Source: Alteribacter keqinensis (GTDB lineage: Bacteria; Bacillota; Bacilli; Bacillales; Salisediminibacteriaceae). From it: 64,000 nucleotides of DNA. Shown one piece after another: positions 51,416 through 61,541 of this stretch. The stretch is taken from positions 1,984,001 to 2,048,000 of the forward strand of contig NZ_RHIB01000001.1 of assembly GCF_003710255.1 (NCBI RefSeq), written 5' to 3'. Numbering within the stretch: the stretch's first letter is position 1; every line of letters begins with the position of its first letter. A program made the translations under genes and the position numbers. The notes under the pieces were generated by a model. The model ran no database searches and had not been told where the DNA came from. It saw only the letters and a program-made list of their open reading frames with translations.

Positions 51416-54055
51416 TTAATTCTTCAGCTCTGCGATTCGCGCGTCGACTTTATCGCGCTGCTCGAGATAATCTTTTTCTTTTTCACGCTCGGCTTCAACA
51501 ACGGCATCCGGTGCTTTCGCTACGAATCCTTCGTTGCCAAGCTTCTTCTGAACACGCATTACCTCCTGGTCGAGGCGTTTTCGCTCTCCCTCAAGACGCT
51601 CGACTTCTGCTTCGAGATCCAGAAGTCCTGCAAGCGGCAGGTAAAGCTCAACGCCGCTCAGTACGCTGCTCATGGATTTTTCAGGGGCTGCGAGGTCCAC
51701 AGCCATTTTAAGGTCGCTCGGACGGCAGAAGCGCTCGATGTAGGACTGTCCGCGCTCAAGCTGGCCTAAAATCTCACTGTTACCCGCATTGATCTGAAGC
51801 TCAACTTCTTTACTCATCGGTACGTTCAGCTCAGCACGGGTGTTTCGAACGGAACGGATGATGCCTTGCAGAAGCTCCATATCTTTAACCGCCTGATCGT
51901 TCATCAGGACTTCATCTTTCACCGGCCATTTCGCAACAGTGATGGATTCTCCTTCGTGAGGAAGGTGCTGCCAGATTTCTTCTGTGATGAACGGCATGAA
52001 CGGGTGAAGCAAACGTAACGTTTGATCCAGTGTATAGGCAAGAACGGAACGGGTTGTGTGCTTCGCTTCCTCGTCTTCCCCATTCAATGGCAGTTTCGCC
52101 ATTTCAATGTACCAGTCACAGAAGTCATCCCAGATGAAGTTGTAAAGGGCACGGCCCACTTCACCAAACTCGTAGGCGTCGATGTTTTTTGTTACATGCT
52201 CTACCGTTTCCTGAAGACGGGTTAAAATCCACTCATCGGCAATTGATTTTTTACCGCTAAGGTCAATTTCCTCGTACTTCAGGCCGTCCATGTTCATCAG
52301 TGCAAAACGGGATGCGTTCCAGATCTTGTTTCCGAAGTTCCAGTTTGCCTCGACTTTTTCCCAGTAGAAGCGCAAGTCGTGGCCTGGTGAGCTTCCTGTA
52401 GACAGGAAGAAACGAAGGGCATCGGCACCGTACTTGTCGATAACATCCATCGGATCGACACCGTTTCCGAGTGACTTACTCATCTTACGGCCTTCCCCGT
52501 CACGAACAAGTCCATGAATGAGTACGTCTTTAAATGGACGCTCGCCGGTAAACTGAAGCCCTTGGAAAATCATACGGCTTACCCAGAACTGGATAATGTC
52601 GTAGCCCGTTACGAGAACATCACCCGGGTAAAAGCGCTTGTAGTCAGCCGCCTCGTCGTCAGGCCAGCCCATCGTGGAGAACGGCCACAATGCAGATGAG
52701 AACCATGTGTCAAGAACGTCTTCGTCCTGCTCCCAGTTCTCAATGTCTTCCGGCTCGTCACGGCCAACGTAAAGCTCTCCTGTTTCTTTGTGGTACCAGG
52801 CCGGGATACGGTGGCCCCACCAAAGCTGACGTGAAATACACCAGTCACGGATGTTCTCAATCCAGTGCATGTATGTTTTTTCAAAACGGTCAGGTACAAA
52901 GTTGACTTTTCCTTCGCCTTTTTGAAGCTCAATCGCCTGCTCCGCAAGTGGTCCCATCTTAACGAACCACTGTGTGGACAAGTAAGGTTCAACGACTGCG
53001 TTACTTCGCTCTGAGTGACCAACGGAGTGCATGTGGTCTTCAATATTAAACAGTACCCCTTCGTCCTGAAGATCCTTTACAATCTGCTTACGGCATTCAA
53101 AACGATCCATGCCCTCGTATTTGCCGGCTTTATCGTTCATCACGCCGCCTTCGTCCATTACAAGAACCCGTTCAAGGTTATGGCGGTTCCCGATCTCAAA
53201 GTCGTTCGGGTCGTGAGCCGGTGTAATTTTCACTGCACCGGAACCAAACTCCATATCTACATAATCATCCGCAACGATCTCGATTTCCCGGCCGACAATC
53301 GGAAGTCTTACTTTCTTGCCGATGAGGTGCTGGTAGCGCTCGTCTTTCGGGTGAACCGCAACTGCCGTATCTCCGAGCATCGTCTCCGGACGGGTAGTTG
53401 CCACTTCAATGTGCCCGCTGCCGTCAGCTAGCGGATACTTCATGTGGTAAAAAGCACCTTGTACGTCTTTGTGAATAACTTCGATATCAGAAAGAGCCGT
53501 CTTCGTCTGGGGATCCCAGTTGATGATGTACTCGCCGCGGTAAATGAGCCCTTCTTCGTAAAGCCTTACAAATACTTCACGAACCGCATCAGACAGTCCA
53601 GAATCCAGGGTAAAACGCTCACGGGAATAGTCGAGGCTGAGGCCGAGCTTTGACCACTGCTGACGGATAAAGTCCGCATACTCCTCTTTCCACTCCCAGG
53701 ACTTCTCGAGAAACTTCTCTCGGCCGAGGTCGTGCCGGGAAATGCCTTCCTCACGCATTTTCCCTTCTACTTTAGCCTGGGTTGCAATTCCTGCGTGGTC
53801 CATACCCGGCAGCCAGAGGGCATCATACCCCTGCATACGCTTCGTACGGATCAGAATGTCCTGTAACGTCGTATCCCAGGCGTGACCGAGGTGCAGTCTT
53901 CCTGTTACATTCGGAGGTGGAATCACAATCGTGTAAGGCTTTTTGTTCTCATCTCCTGTTGCTTCAAAAAACTTTCCGTTTACCCAGTACGGATACCACT
54001 TGGCTTCAGTTGCCTGCGGATCGTACTTCGGGGGCATTGTTGTTTCGTTGTTCAT
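51416..54055 (-). CDS. valS: Valyl-tRNA synthetase
   Basis: 879 residues, normal length. Class I signature motifs [15 protein letters not shown] (HIGH variant) and [12 protein letters not shown]; editing domain [18 protein letters not shown]; anticodon-binding domain; C-terminal coiled coil ([20 protein letters not shown]). Controlled by the T-box leader directly upstream. Confidence 0.98.
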   Translation of the reverse strand: MNNETTMPPKYDPQATEAKWYPYWVNGKFFEATGDENKKPYTIVIPPPNVTGRLHLGHAWDTTLQDILIRTKRMQGYDALWLPGMDHAGIATQAKVEGKMREEGISRHDLGREKFLEKSWEWKEEYADFIRQQWSKLGLSLDYSRERFTLDSGLSDAVREVFVRLYEEGLIYRGEYIINWDPQTKTALSDIEVIHKDVQGAFYHMKYPLADGSGHIEVATTRPETMLGDTAVAVHPKDERYQHLIGKKVRLPIVGREIEIVADDYVDMEFGSGAVKITPAHDPNDFEIGNRHNLERVLVMDEGGVMNDKAGKYEGMDRFECRKQIVKDLQDEGVLFNIEDHMHSVGHSERSNAVVEPYLSTQWFVKMGPLAEQAIELQKGEGKVNFVPDRFEKTYMHWIENIRDWCISRQLWWGHRIPAWYHKETGELYVGRDEPEDIENWEQDEDVLDTWFSSALWPFSTMGWPDDEAADYKRFYPGDVLVTGYDIIQFWVSRMIFQGLQFTGERPFKDVLIHGLVRDGEGRKMSKSLGNGVDPMDVIDKYGADALRFFLSTGSSPGHDLRFYWEKVEANWNFGNKIWNASRFALMNMDGLKYEEIDLSGKKSIADEWILTRLQETVEHVTKNIDAYEFGEVGRALYNFIWDDFCDWYIEMAKLPLNGEDEEAKHTTRSVLAYTLDQTLRLLHPFMPFITEEIWQHLPHEGESITVAKWPVKDEVLMNDQAVKDMELLQGIIRSVRNTRAELNVPMSKEVELQINAGNSEILGQLERGQSYIERFCRPSDLKMAVDLAAPEKSMSSVLSGVELYLPLAGLLDLEAEVERLEGERKRLDQEVMRVQKKLGNEGFVAKAPDAVVEAEREKEKDYLEQRDKVDARIAELKN

Positions 54056-54157
54056 GTTTATTCCTCCTTTGATATAGAAAGCTTTGCATACAAGTCGGGA
54101 AGTGCCTTATGCCATTCCCCAAGCGATACTCTCTCTCACGGTCTGCAAGCCTTTTGA

Positions 54158-54424
54158 ACACAAAAAAGCCCCCTTCGTCAAAGGACGAAGAGAGCTGACG
54201 CTTCTCGCGGTACCACCTTTGTTTACACTGCCCGAAAAAATGCAGTGTACACTCAAGTGACCATAACGGGGTCTGCCGGCTTTAACTACTCACCTTAAAG
54301 TATGGCGTTCACAAAAGCAACTCCGGGGCGACCTTCCATCCCTGCATCCAAGAAAGCCTTTCAGCTAATGGCTTTCCTCTCTGGTGGTTTCAAGATGTAC
54401 TCTTCCCCATCACGGTTATTAACT
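54158..54424 (-). promoter_or_regulatory. T-box riboswitch, valine-specific
   Basis: Leader RNA read leftward. The T-box sequence GGTGGTACCGCG lies at 54218-54207, followed by a terminator (TTCGTCCTTTGACGAA, then GGGGGCTTTTTT) that shares bases with the antiterminator. AGTA of the loop-E motif is near 54395. Opposite it GAAG precedes GTC (54332-54330), the proposed specifier codon for valine. Uncharged tRNA-Val would stabilise the antiterminator and switch valS on. Confidence 0.92.
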
Positions 54425-54430
54425 ATCGTT

Positions 54431-54459
54431 ATTTTACTCTATGCCTTCCGAACTTTCAA
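54431..54459 (-). promoter_or_regulatory. valS promoter
   Basis: Minus strand TTGAAA (54459-54454), 17-base spacer, TAAAAT (54436-54431), placing the transcript start just before stem I of the T-box. Confidence 0.75.
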
Positions 54460-54618
54460 TAGGCAGAAGCACAATCTTTACAATCATCATCACCTATTTT
54501 TTATTTTATATACCTCTTTGCTGCTCGCCCTAATCTCATAATCCCGGACCTATACACACATTTCACCGCCTTCGCATAAACTGACAGCAGACAGAGCCCG
54601 GAAAAGGAGGCGGATTTT

Positions 54619-54813
54619 GTGGGAAAACCGTTTAGCAGGGTGCGGTTACCGTTATGGGGAAGACGGATCATTGACGCTTTTTATCAGTGCTTACTGCCCA
54701 TCATCTTTTTTCAGCTTATCAGAACCCTTTTGTTCCCGAGTACATTTGATGTCATCCTCCTTGCCACCCTTGCGATTTTCTATTTCTCAACTGCATACGG
54801 ATGGTTCCAGTAA
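54619..54813 (+). CDS. Small membrane protein (64 residues)
   Basis: GTG 54619 follows AAAGGAGG by eight bases. Sequence begins MGKPFSRVRLPLWGRRIIDA and contains two hydrophobic helices (YQCLLPIIFFQLIRTLLF; VILLATLAIFYFSTAYGWF). Good ribosome site and own terminator support a real gene. Family not recognised. Confidence 0.7.
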   Translation: MGKPFSRVRLPLWGRRIIDAFYQCLLPIIFFQLIRTLLFPSTFDVILLATLAIFYFSTAYGWFQ

Positions 54814-54860
54814 CAGACGGGCTCCCGTACGAAACACCCGGGAAGCTCGTCTGTTTGTGT
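54813..54860 (+). terminator. Terminator of the 64-residue protein gene
   Basis: ACAGACGGGCTCCCG / CGGGAAGCTCGTCTGT stem starting at the stop codon, followed by TTGTGTTTGT. Confidence 0.75.
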
Positions 54861-54899
54861 TTGTATCAAAAAATGGTTTTGTGAAACTCAGGTGTTGAT

Positions 54900-55015
54900 T
54901 TACGCTCATTGCGCTCCCTTTCCGCGGGCGGCTTGATTCTCAGCGTTGCGCGCTTGCGGGGTCTCCCCGGAACTCGCTCTTTCCGCAGGAGTGTCGCGCA
55001 TTCGCTCCAATCAAC
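54900..55015. repeat. GC-rich dispersed repeat, copy 2
   Basis: GC-rich block with CATTGCGCTCCCTTTCCGCG, then TGCGGGGTCT and TTTCCGCAGGAGTGTCGCGC. It is related, in inverse orientation, to 40330-40440 through the shared TTTCCGCGGG and TTTCCGCAGGAGT cores. The remaining gap to 55089 holds nothing recognisable. Confidence 0.7.
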
Positions 55016-55089
55016 TTCTTAATAAGTCAGCAATATTATATAAAACAGCCAAAAAAAACAAAAGACCGCCCTTATGGACAGTCCTGAGT

Positions 55090-56109
55090 TTAATAATTCT
55101 GCTCCGGCTCCTCACGGAAAAGCATTTCCTGAAGCCGGTGAATGCGGTTAAGAGAGAGAATCCGGCGCTCAAGATGAGTAACGAGCTGCAGCTGTGTCTG
55201 TTCCCGCTGTTCGTTTAGATATAAGTCCACAGAATGAAAAATACTCTCGGGGAACGACAGGTAGCTCATTAACAAATGCCTCTCCTCATCAAACAGGGCG
55301 AAATGCCGCTCGTACGTGCCGAGCCAATGAAAGCCTTCACTCGTATCCCACGGCTTGGTCTGGAAATAATGCCGGAATAAAATTGCCAGATCCCGTGCCG
55401 GCGTGTCGAGGACCGCATGTTCAAAGTTCAGAAAGTAACCGGATCCGTACTGATCGAACAAAACATGGCTGCGGTTTAGTCTTCCGTGACAGAGGACGCT
55501 TCGAAAGCCTTTCTTTTCTTTACAGATATCCACCCACGAGGCAAGGTGCTCCTCGGCCGACTCCGCCATTTGCACCATCCTGTGAAAGTGTGTGAGAAAC
55601 GTGAGCTCAAATGGGGACAAGTACTGTTGCGTTTCAATCTTGTCAACGAACCGTTCCATTTCAAGCCTGCGAAGTTCCCACCTTTTCTTCAGGGTGTTGA
55701 AGCTTTCCTGAATGACTTCTTCTGAATACTCCTGATTTTTCTCCGTAAGCCCGTGAAGCTTTGCAATTTCCTCTAAAATCACACCTTCTTTACTGACCGG
55801 ATGAGAAAAGCGGTCATGGCTGTCATACCACGGCATCAAGTAAAAGGCCGAATCTCCACGCCTTACAAGATAGTCGCCGTACTTAGTCGGAACAATCGGC
55901 ACGGTGTAATGAAAACCGATGCGGTCAAGCCTCCTCATGACATGGATAAACCAGTCTCCCCCTTCCCGGTCCATCGGCGTCTGTTTAAGGGCAAATACGC
56001 CGCGGGAAGTGTAGACCTTTTTTACTTTCCCATACGTCTCTATCTTTTCCGGGTAAAGATCGTAGTGAAAAAGAACGGAACCTAAATGATCGAACGTTTT
56101 CGTCGTCAA
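55090..56109 (-). CDS. ysxE: Spore coat protein YsxE, CotS/kinase-like family
   Basis: 339 residues of the CotS family, an aminoglycoside-phosphotransferase-like fold found in spore coats. Features: YGKVKKVYTSRGVFALKQT (ATP-lobe), CHGRLNRSHVLFDQYGSGYF in place of HGDxxxxN, so the catalytic Asp is Arg/Leu-substituted, and LNFEHAVLDTPARDLAILFR. Likely structural rather than catalytic. Downstream of spoVID as in B. subtilis. Confidence 0.85.
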   Translation of the reverse strand: MTTKTFDHLGSVLFHYDLYPEKIETYGKVKKVYTSRGVFALKQTPMDREGGDWFIHVMRRLDRIGFHYTVPIVPTKYGDYLVRRGDSAFYLMPWYDSHDRFSHPVSKEGVILEEIAKLHGLTEKNQEYSEEVIQESFNTLKKRWELRRLEMERFVDKIETQQYLSPFELTFLTHFHRMVQMAESAEEHLASWVDICKEKKGFRSVLCHGRLNRSHVLFDQYGSGYFLNFEHAVLDTPARDLAILFRHYFQTKPWDTSEGFHWLGTYERHFALFDEERHLLMSYLSFPESIFHSVDLYLNEQREQTQLQLVTHLERRILSLNRIHRLQEMLFREEPEQNY

Positions 56110-57020
56110 TTGGCCACCTTCTCTCTTTTTCCATCAAACCACGTACTGAGGGCTGTGACGAGAACACGTGATTGTTCCCACGTCTGATACATTTTCTCCA
56201 GAAGCTCTGACGCCTCTTCTCCTTTTTTACCGGAGATTTCTTTTACAGCATCGACAAAGTCCCATGGAAGTAGTGCTTCTTTCAGCACTCTTATGACAAT
56301 GGCTTCATCAAAGGTTTTTGACTCATCCAGTGAGTCAAGAAGGCGTTCGAAACAGACTTTTCCGTATGTTGCCAGGTAATCTCGCAGGAAGAATGATATG
56401 GACCTGTATCCCATTTCAGGTGACTTTCCCGGAAAAGACCAGAACAGCTGTCCGAATATTTCTTTACCGTTGTCCAGCCCTGCCAGCGGGTCAATGACCG
56501 GAAGTTTTTCCAGTTGGGATACCGGCAGTCTCTCCGCCTTTTTGTACCTCGTAATGGCTTCATCCATTGTCTTTTTTAAAATCGACACTACAATCGGGTC
56601 CACCGAATCAGGTAACTCTCCCACTGCTTCAGTAATCGTCTTCTCCGTGAGCTCTTCATTGGCGGCGTACCGGGAATCCATCGTGTAACCCGTGTTGATA
56701 ACCCCTTTAATGAGCGAAGCCAGCTCATCTTCCCTTCCCTGATATGAAAAAAGGGACGTGACCTCGTCATGCAAGGTCATCCACCCCTCTGAACAAAGGA
56801 AAGACATTTCATGATCTTTGGTCCGGATCATCCGGTTTGTCAGGCACACACCACAGTTGTCAAGAGCCTCTCTCCATTGAATGTGCCAGTTCATCAAGTG
56901 ATGGTTCTCCCACCACTTGATTGTTTTAACGCCTCTCTCTGTCTTTAACGTCTCCCCCGGTATAACCCATTCCGCTGTATGGAAACCGTACGCTGCCTTT
57001 AACTGCTCGATTTCAACCAT
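56106..57020 (-). CDS. Hypothetical protein between spoVID and ysxE, possible degenerate CotS relative
   Basis: 304 residues. The N-terminal ~100 residues follow the layout of the CotS-family ATP lobe: LKTERGVKTIKWWENHHLMN, then IQWREALDNCGVCLTNRM and TKDHEMSFLCSEGWMTLHDE, but without kinase residues. The rest is helical and unrecognised. It overlaps ysxE by four bases and follows spoVID by 12, so a spore-morphogenesis role is likely. B. subtilis has no gene here. Confidence 0.6.
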   Translation of the reverse strand: MVEIEQLKAAYGFHTAEWVIPGETLKTERGVKTIKWWENHHLMNWHIQWREALDNCGVCLTNRMIRTKDHEMSFLCSEGWMTLHDEVTSLFSYQGREDELASLIKGVINTGYTMDSRYAANEELTEKTITEAVGELPDSVDPIVVSILKKTMDEAITRYKKAERLPVSQLEKLPVIDPLAGLDNGKEIFGQLFWSFPGKSPEMGYRSISFFLRDYLATYGKVCFERLLDSLDESKTFDEAIVIRVLKEALLPWDFVDAVKEISGKKGEEASELLEKMYQTWEQSRVLVTALSTWFDGKREKVAN

Positions 57021-57032
57021 ATTCTGCTCCCC

Positions 57033-58061
57033 CTAAGAAGAGGTTGGTGACGAAATTCTGGACGGAATATAAAGAATCTGTCCTTCTTCCACGCGCTCTT
57101 CGTTCAGTCTGTTCTGTCTCATCAATTGACTGACCGGAATATTATACCGTGCTGAAATGGTTTCAAGGGATTCCCCGGACTGTACGATACACATACGAAG
57201 TCTGGAAAACGCTTCTTCATCATCCCTTGCAAGAACCTTGGTGAGATAAAGGGCATTTTCTTCCTCACGGGTACCATACGTTTTTTCTTCTGACTCTTCC
57301 TGCTCTGCCTGCTCTGCCTGTTCCTCAACTTCCTCTTCTGCTTCGTAAGAGGTGTAGCGGGTATCACTCGCTGAAAAGGCATAATCCTCTTCATAGTGCG
57401 CTTCCTCTTCGTTGTCCTCTGATTCCATCCTGTTTAAATAAACAACAGGTTCAGATGAGGTTTCTTCTTCTGAGCTGTCTTCTGCTTCCTCATTTCTCAT
57501 ATAATCTTCCTGTTCCCCTGCGGGACGAACAGCCTCATAGTGAAATTCTCTCGGCTCCTGTTCTTCTTCTTGAGAGGTCTCTTCTTCTGTATACGAAGAA
57601 GCTGAATCCGGAAATTCTCCCTGCATGCCGCTGATTGATACGTCAGCCTGCAGTTCGATACATCCGTTCCCCGGCAGGTCGTAGTCAAACGAATTGACAT
57701 TTACATAAATTTGGTCCACGTCATAAATCCGGCTCCTTGGGATTGTCACATCAATTGGAAACGGATGACGAATCATACCGAGCCCTTCGTCTGAGATCCG
57801 TACTTCTTCGATGGACCTGAACGATACCTGCTCCGAAAGACTTGCGTTACGCTGCTGCTGCTGTTCATCCACATCCTGCCCCGGACTGTACTCCCCTGAT
57901 AACACCAGATTTCCTTTTACTGTTACATACTCTTCGGATTCCTGAATAGTAATGTCAGGATCCAGTGACAACGAAAGGACACTGTCAATTTCCTGGCCGC
58001 GATTCAGCCACACTGCTTCCTGAATCGAAAATGATAAGGTTGATGCCTGTTCATTGGCCAC
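57033..58061 (-). CDS. spoVID: Stage VI sporulation protein D
   Basis: 342 residues. Coat morphogenetic protein that anchors and encases the coat around the forespore. N-terminal region matches SpoVID (LSFSIQEAVWLNRGQEIDSV; VKGNLVLSGEY), a very acidic middle (~150-265), and a C-terminal LysM domain (CIVQSGESLETISARYNIPV; RQNRLNEERVEEGQILYIPS). Shorter than the 575-residue B. subtilis protein, mostly in the acidic middle. Confidence 0.9.
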   Translation of the reverse strand: MANEQASTLSFSIQEAVWLNRGQEIDSVLSLSLDPDITIQESEEYVTVKGNLVLSGEYSPGQDVDEQQQQRNASLSEQVSFRSIEEVRISDEGLGMIRHPFPIDVTIPRSRIYDVDQIYVNVNSFDYDLPGNGCIELQADVSISGMQGEFPDSASSYTEEETSQEEEQEPREFHYEAVRPAGEQEDYMRNEEAEDSSEEETSSEPVVYLNRMESEDNEEEAHYEEDYAFSASDTRYTSYEAEEEVEEQAEQAEQEESEEKTYGTREEENALYLTKVLARDDEEAFSRLRMCIVQSGESLETISARYNIPVSQLMRQNRLNEERVEEGQILYIPSRISSPTSS

Positions 58062-58220
58062 ACGCTTCTCCTCCTTTTATAGAAAAAAATCCTTTTTCCG
58101 TTTCGCTCTGGGATGTTCATTCTTTGTCCACCATGAATGAAAGACTCGCCATTCATACGTTACACTTCTATGAGAAAAGAGGGGCAATTATGCATGGTTT
58201 CTCGGGATGGACGGGTTAAG
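58062..58220. other. spoVID upstream region
   Basis: About 160 bases with an inverted repeat TTCATTC / GAATGAA at 58116-58141, probably part of the sporulation promoter region. A sigma-E promoter could not be assigned with certainty. Confidence 0.35.
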
Positions 58221-58395
58221 GAGAATTAATTTGAGCCTGTTGACAATTATTTTGCTTAGGGGAGAATTAGCTTCCTTTCAGGCAGAATTAACTTCCTTTT
58301 GGGGTGAACTATCTTTCCTCAAGGGAAATTATCTTCACTTAGAGGAAAATTATCTGCCCTTAACGAATAATTACCTCTCTTTAGTGGGCAATCAG
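58221..58395. repeat. 21-bp array 7 (8 units)
   Basis: Eight consecutive units from 58221 (starts 58221, 58242, 58263, ... 58368). Each carries A(A/T)TTA with a C/T-rich half, e.g. AGAATTAACTTCCTTTT. The theme is close to array 6. Directly after the hemL terminator. Confidence 0.9.
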
Positions 58396-58420
58396 CCTCC
58401 TCCCCCCCTCCCAAAATCCA

Positions 58421-58452
58421 AAAAAAACCCCTCCGCACGAAGGCAGAGGGTC
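58421..58452 (-). terminator. hemL terminator
   Basis: ACCCCTCCGCA / GCAGAGGGT stem around CGAAG, followed on the minus strand by TTTTTTTGG. Ends the haem operon. Confidence 0.85.
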
Positions 58453-58461
58453 CTATCATTT

Positions 58462-59754
58462 TTAGTTTTCGTTCCGGATGCGCTGAAATGCTTTTTCAGC
58501 TGCTTCCACTGTGCGATCGATGTCTTCGTCTGTGTGTTTGGTTGAGAGGAACATCCCCTCAAACTGGGAAGGAGCAATGGATACGCCCTCTTCCAGCATA
58601 TAACGGAAATATTTTGCGAACATATCAAGATCCGAGCTTGCAGCCTGATCGTAATTTTTCACCGGGCCGTCGTTGAAAAAGAAGCCGATCATGGATCCGG
58701 CACGGGTAATGGAGCAAGGGATCTCATACTTGGCAGCTGCTTTTTTAATGCCTTCTTCCAGACGCTGTCCGAGACGGTCAAATTCCTCGTAATCAGCTTC
58801 TTTCAGCTGATCGAGCGTTTCAAACCCTGCCGTCATGGCAAGGGGGTTTCCGGACAGGGTTCCAGCCTGATAAATCGGGCCAGCAGGAGCGACCTTCTCC
58901 ATAATCTCTTTCTTACCGCCGTATGCTCCGACCGGAAGACCTCCGCCGATTACTTTACCAAGGCACGTTAAATCCGGTGTAACACCGAGCTCGCCCTGGG
59001 CACAATTGTAACCTACGCGGAAACCGGTCATAACTTCATCAAAAATGAGAAGGGAGCCGTGTTGCTCAGTAATTTCACGCACGCCTTCCAGGTAGCCAAC
59101 TTCCGGACGGACAACGCCCATATTACCGGCAACCGGTTCAAGAATTACACCTGCAATGTCATCACCGAATTCATCAAACGCAAGCTTCAGGCTTTCAAGG
59201 TCGTTGTAGGGAACGGTCAACGTATTTTGAGCGACAGATTCCGGAACGCCGGGACTGTCGGGAAGACCTAGTGTTGCCACTCCGGATCCCGCTTTGATCA
59301 GCAGGGAATCTCCGTGACCGTGATAACAGCCTTCAAACTTCACGATTTTGTTACGGCCTGTGTAGCCGCGGGCAAGACGAAGGGCACTCATGGTCGCTTC
59401 TGTACCGGAGTTCACCATACGGACGATTTCAATGGAGGGAACTCGCTCGATTACAAGTTCAGCGAGCTTTGTCTCAATTTCGGCCGGGGCACCAAAGCTT
59501 GTGCCTTTTTCCGTTACTTCTTTAAGAGATGCTACTACACGGTCATCGGCGTGGCCGAGAACGAGTGGACCCCAGGACATAACATAATCGATATACTCGT
59601 TTCCGTCGATATCCCAGATGTGCGATCCCTTTCCTTTTTCCATAAAAACAGGGTCCATGTTTACGGATTTGAATGCACGTACCGGGCTGTTTACACCACC
59701 GGGCATGACTTTCTTCGCTTGTTCGAATGCATTAATGGACTTGTCCAGTTTCAT
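58462..59754 (-). CDS. hemL: Glutamate-1-semialdehyde 2,1-aminomutase
   Basis: 430 residues, PLP enzyme that makes 5-aminolevulinate from glutamate-1-semialdehyde. [34 protein letters not shown] and the PLP lysine in [18 protein letters not shown]. Last gene of the leftward hem operon; 15 bases after hemB. Confidence 0.97.
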   Translation of the reverse strand: MKLDKSINAFEQAKKVMPGGVNSPVRAFKSVNMDPVFMEKGKGSHIWDIDGNEYIDYVMSWGPLVLGHADDRVVASLKEVTEKGTSFGAPAEIETKLAELVIERVPSIEIVRMVNSGTEATMSALRLARGYTGRNKIVKFEGCYHGHGDSLLIKAGSGVATLGLPDSPGVPESVAQNTLTVPYNDLESLKLAFDEFGDDIAGVILEPVAGNMGVVRPEVGYLEGVREITEQHGSLLIFDEVMTGFRVGYNCAQGELGVTPDLTCLGKVIGGGLPVGAYGGKKEIMEKVAPAGPIYQAGTLSGNPLAMTAGFETLDQLKEADYEEFDRLGQRLEEGIKKAAAKYEIPCSITRAGSMIGFFFNDGPVKNYDQAASSDLDMFAKYFRYMLEEGVSIAPSQFEGMFLSTKHTDEDIDRTVEAAEKAFQRIRNEN

Positions 59755-59769
59755 TGTGATCAGCCTCCT

Positions 59770-60747
59770 TTATTTTTCACCTTTAAGCCAATTGGCTGCG
59801 TCTTTTGCGTGATAGGTCAAAATGAGATCAGCTCCGGCACGCTTCATGCTCGTAAGCTTTTCAAGAACAATGTCTTTTTCATTTACCCATCCGTTCTTTG
59901 CAGCAGCCTTCACCATTGAATACTCTCCGCTGACGTTGTAGGCAACGATCGGGAGCGGGTGTCGCTCTTTTACATCACGGATAATGTCCAGGTAGGAGAG
60001 TGCCGGTTTTACAATAAGGAAGTCTGCACCTTCTTCCACGTCTGAATCTGCCTCGCGAAGAGCTTCAAAACGGTTGGCCGGATCCATCTGATACGTTTTC
60101 CGGTCTCCTGACTTTGGAGAGCTGTGGGCCGCATCACGGAACGGTCCGTAAAAAGCAGATGCGTATTTTACCGCATAGCTCATGATTGGAATATTTTCAA
60201 ACCCGGCTTCGTCAAGTCCGTCCCGGATCGCTGAGACAAAGCCGTCCATCATGTTCGATGGGGCAATTATATCTGCTCCGGCCTCCGCCTGGGAAACAGC
60301 CGTTTTTACAAGAAGTGTCAGGGAGTCATCGTTTACGATTTCACCGTCACGGACGACGCCGCAATGGCCATGATCGGTAAACTGGCACAGGCACGTATCT
60401 GCAATAACAGTCACTGCAGGATAGCGTTCCTTGATTTGACGAATTCCTTCCTGAACAATCCCGTTGTGGACATAAGCTGAAGAGCCAACTTCATCTTTTT
60501 CTGCCGGAACACCGAATACAATGATCGTTTCAATGTCAAGCCCGACTGCTTCATCTACTTCTTCATTTAACCGGTCAAGAGACCACTGGTAGACACCAGG
60601 CATGGATGGTACTTCATTTTTAATGTCTGTTCCTTCTTTAACAAAAATCGGGTATATGAAATCTTCTGTGTGAAGGTGAGTTTCTCTTACCATGTTGCGA
60701 ATGCCGGCTGTCCGGCGCAATCGGCGGTGACGTTGAAATTCTTTCAT
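59770..60747 (-). CDS. hemB: Porphobilinogen synthase (delta-aminolevulinate dehydratase)
   Basis: 325 residues. Condenses two 5-aminolevulinates. Zinc-site cysteines in [17 protein letters not shown], Schiff-base lysines in [18 protein letters not shown] and [14 protein letters not shown]. Overlaps hemD by four bases. Confidence 0.97.
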   Translation of the reverse strand: MKEFQRHRRLRRTAGIRNMVRETHLHTEDFIYPIFVKEGTDIKNEVPSMPGVYQWSLDRLNEEVDEAVGLDIETIIVFGVPAEKDEVGSSAYVHNGIVQEGIRQIKERYPAVTVIADTCLCQFTDHGHCGVVRDGEIVNDDSLTLLVKTAVSQAEAGADIIAPSNMMDGFVSAIRDGLDEAGFENIPIMSYAVKYASAFYGPFRDAAHSSPKSGDRKTYQMDPANRFEALREADSDVEEGADFLIVKPALSYLDIIRDVKERHPLPIVAYNVSGEYSMVKAAAKNGWVNEKDIVLEKLTSMKRAGADLILTYHAKDAANWLKGEK

Positions 60748-61541
60748 CTCTCATTCCTCCTGATTGTTTGATCAATCTCCTGAAGAAGAGCCTCTGTTGT
60801 GTATTCTTCAGGGACAATGACGTTTTTGATTCCCAGTGATTCCAGAGCTGATAATGTGACCGGTCCGATGGCCGCAAGTTTCACAGTTTCCGGAGGGTAA
60901 TCCGCTACTTCTTTAGGGCCTGAAGAAAAGAACGCTTTCACAGCTGAAGGGCTTAAAAAGGGGATCACATCCACCTTTTGATCACGGGCGAGCTCCCGGA
61001 GCCTTTCCGCTTCCTTTTCATTTGGTTCAGTAATATAAGCGACGGGAGCGTCCAACTCAACGCCCGCTTCCTTAAGTGATGTTTCAATGACATTTCTGGC
61101 AAGATTGCTTTTTGGGAAAAGGACGATGTCGTTTTTTCCAAGTAACTCAACGAGTACCTCCGCCAAGTGTTCCCCGTCAAAGACCTCAGGAACGAGGTGA
61201 GGAGTTATTCCATTATCTTCAAGGAGCATTTTTGTTTTTTCCCCCACACAAGCAATTGTCTTGCCATGTAAGATTTCTTTATCCAACTTCAATGACGAAA
61301 GGCCCGTTAACGTATGTATGATGGCGTTGGCGCTTGTAAATACAACCGCGGTGTAACGGTCGATATCCTTAAGTGATTGAAAAAAAGCGGATGAACGTCC
61401 GGCAGGCTGCACAGAAATGAGTGGGACTTCCACAGCAGTGGCGCCAAAGGCTTCGATCTGCCTTGTAAAGGGGGCTGCCTGGTGGGCAGCCCTTGTATTT
61501 GCGATCTTCAGTCCCTTAAGGGAAGGGAGTCCGCCGGTCAT
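60744..61541 (-). CDS. hemD: Uroporphyrinogen-III synthase
   Basis: 265 residues with the poorly conserved two-lobe HemD fold ([66 protein letters not shown]). Cyclises hydroxymethylbilane with ring D inversion. Assigned from motifs and position; overlaps hemC by one base. Confidence 0.92.
   Translation of the reverse strand: MTGGLPSLKGLKIANTRAAHQAAPFTRQIEAFGATAVEVPLISVQPAGRSSAFFQSLKDIDRYTAVVFTSANAIIHTLTGLSSLKLDKEILHGKTIACVGEKTKMLLEDNGITPHLVPEVFDGEHLAEVLVELLGKNDIVLFPKSNLARNVIETSLKEAGVELDAPVAYITEPNEKEAERLRELARDQKVDVIPFLSPSAVKAFFSSGPKEVADYPPETVKLAAIGPVTLSALESLGIKNVIVPEEYTTEALLQEIDQTIRRNER

Noticed and set aside
6407-58395. CRISPR arrays
   Set aside because: The 21-bp units are directly adjacent without unique spacers and no cas genes are present.
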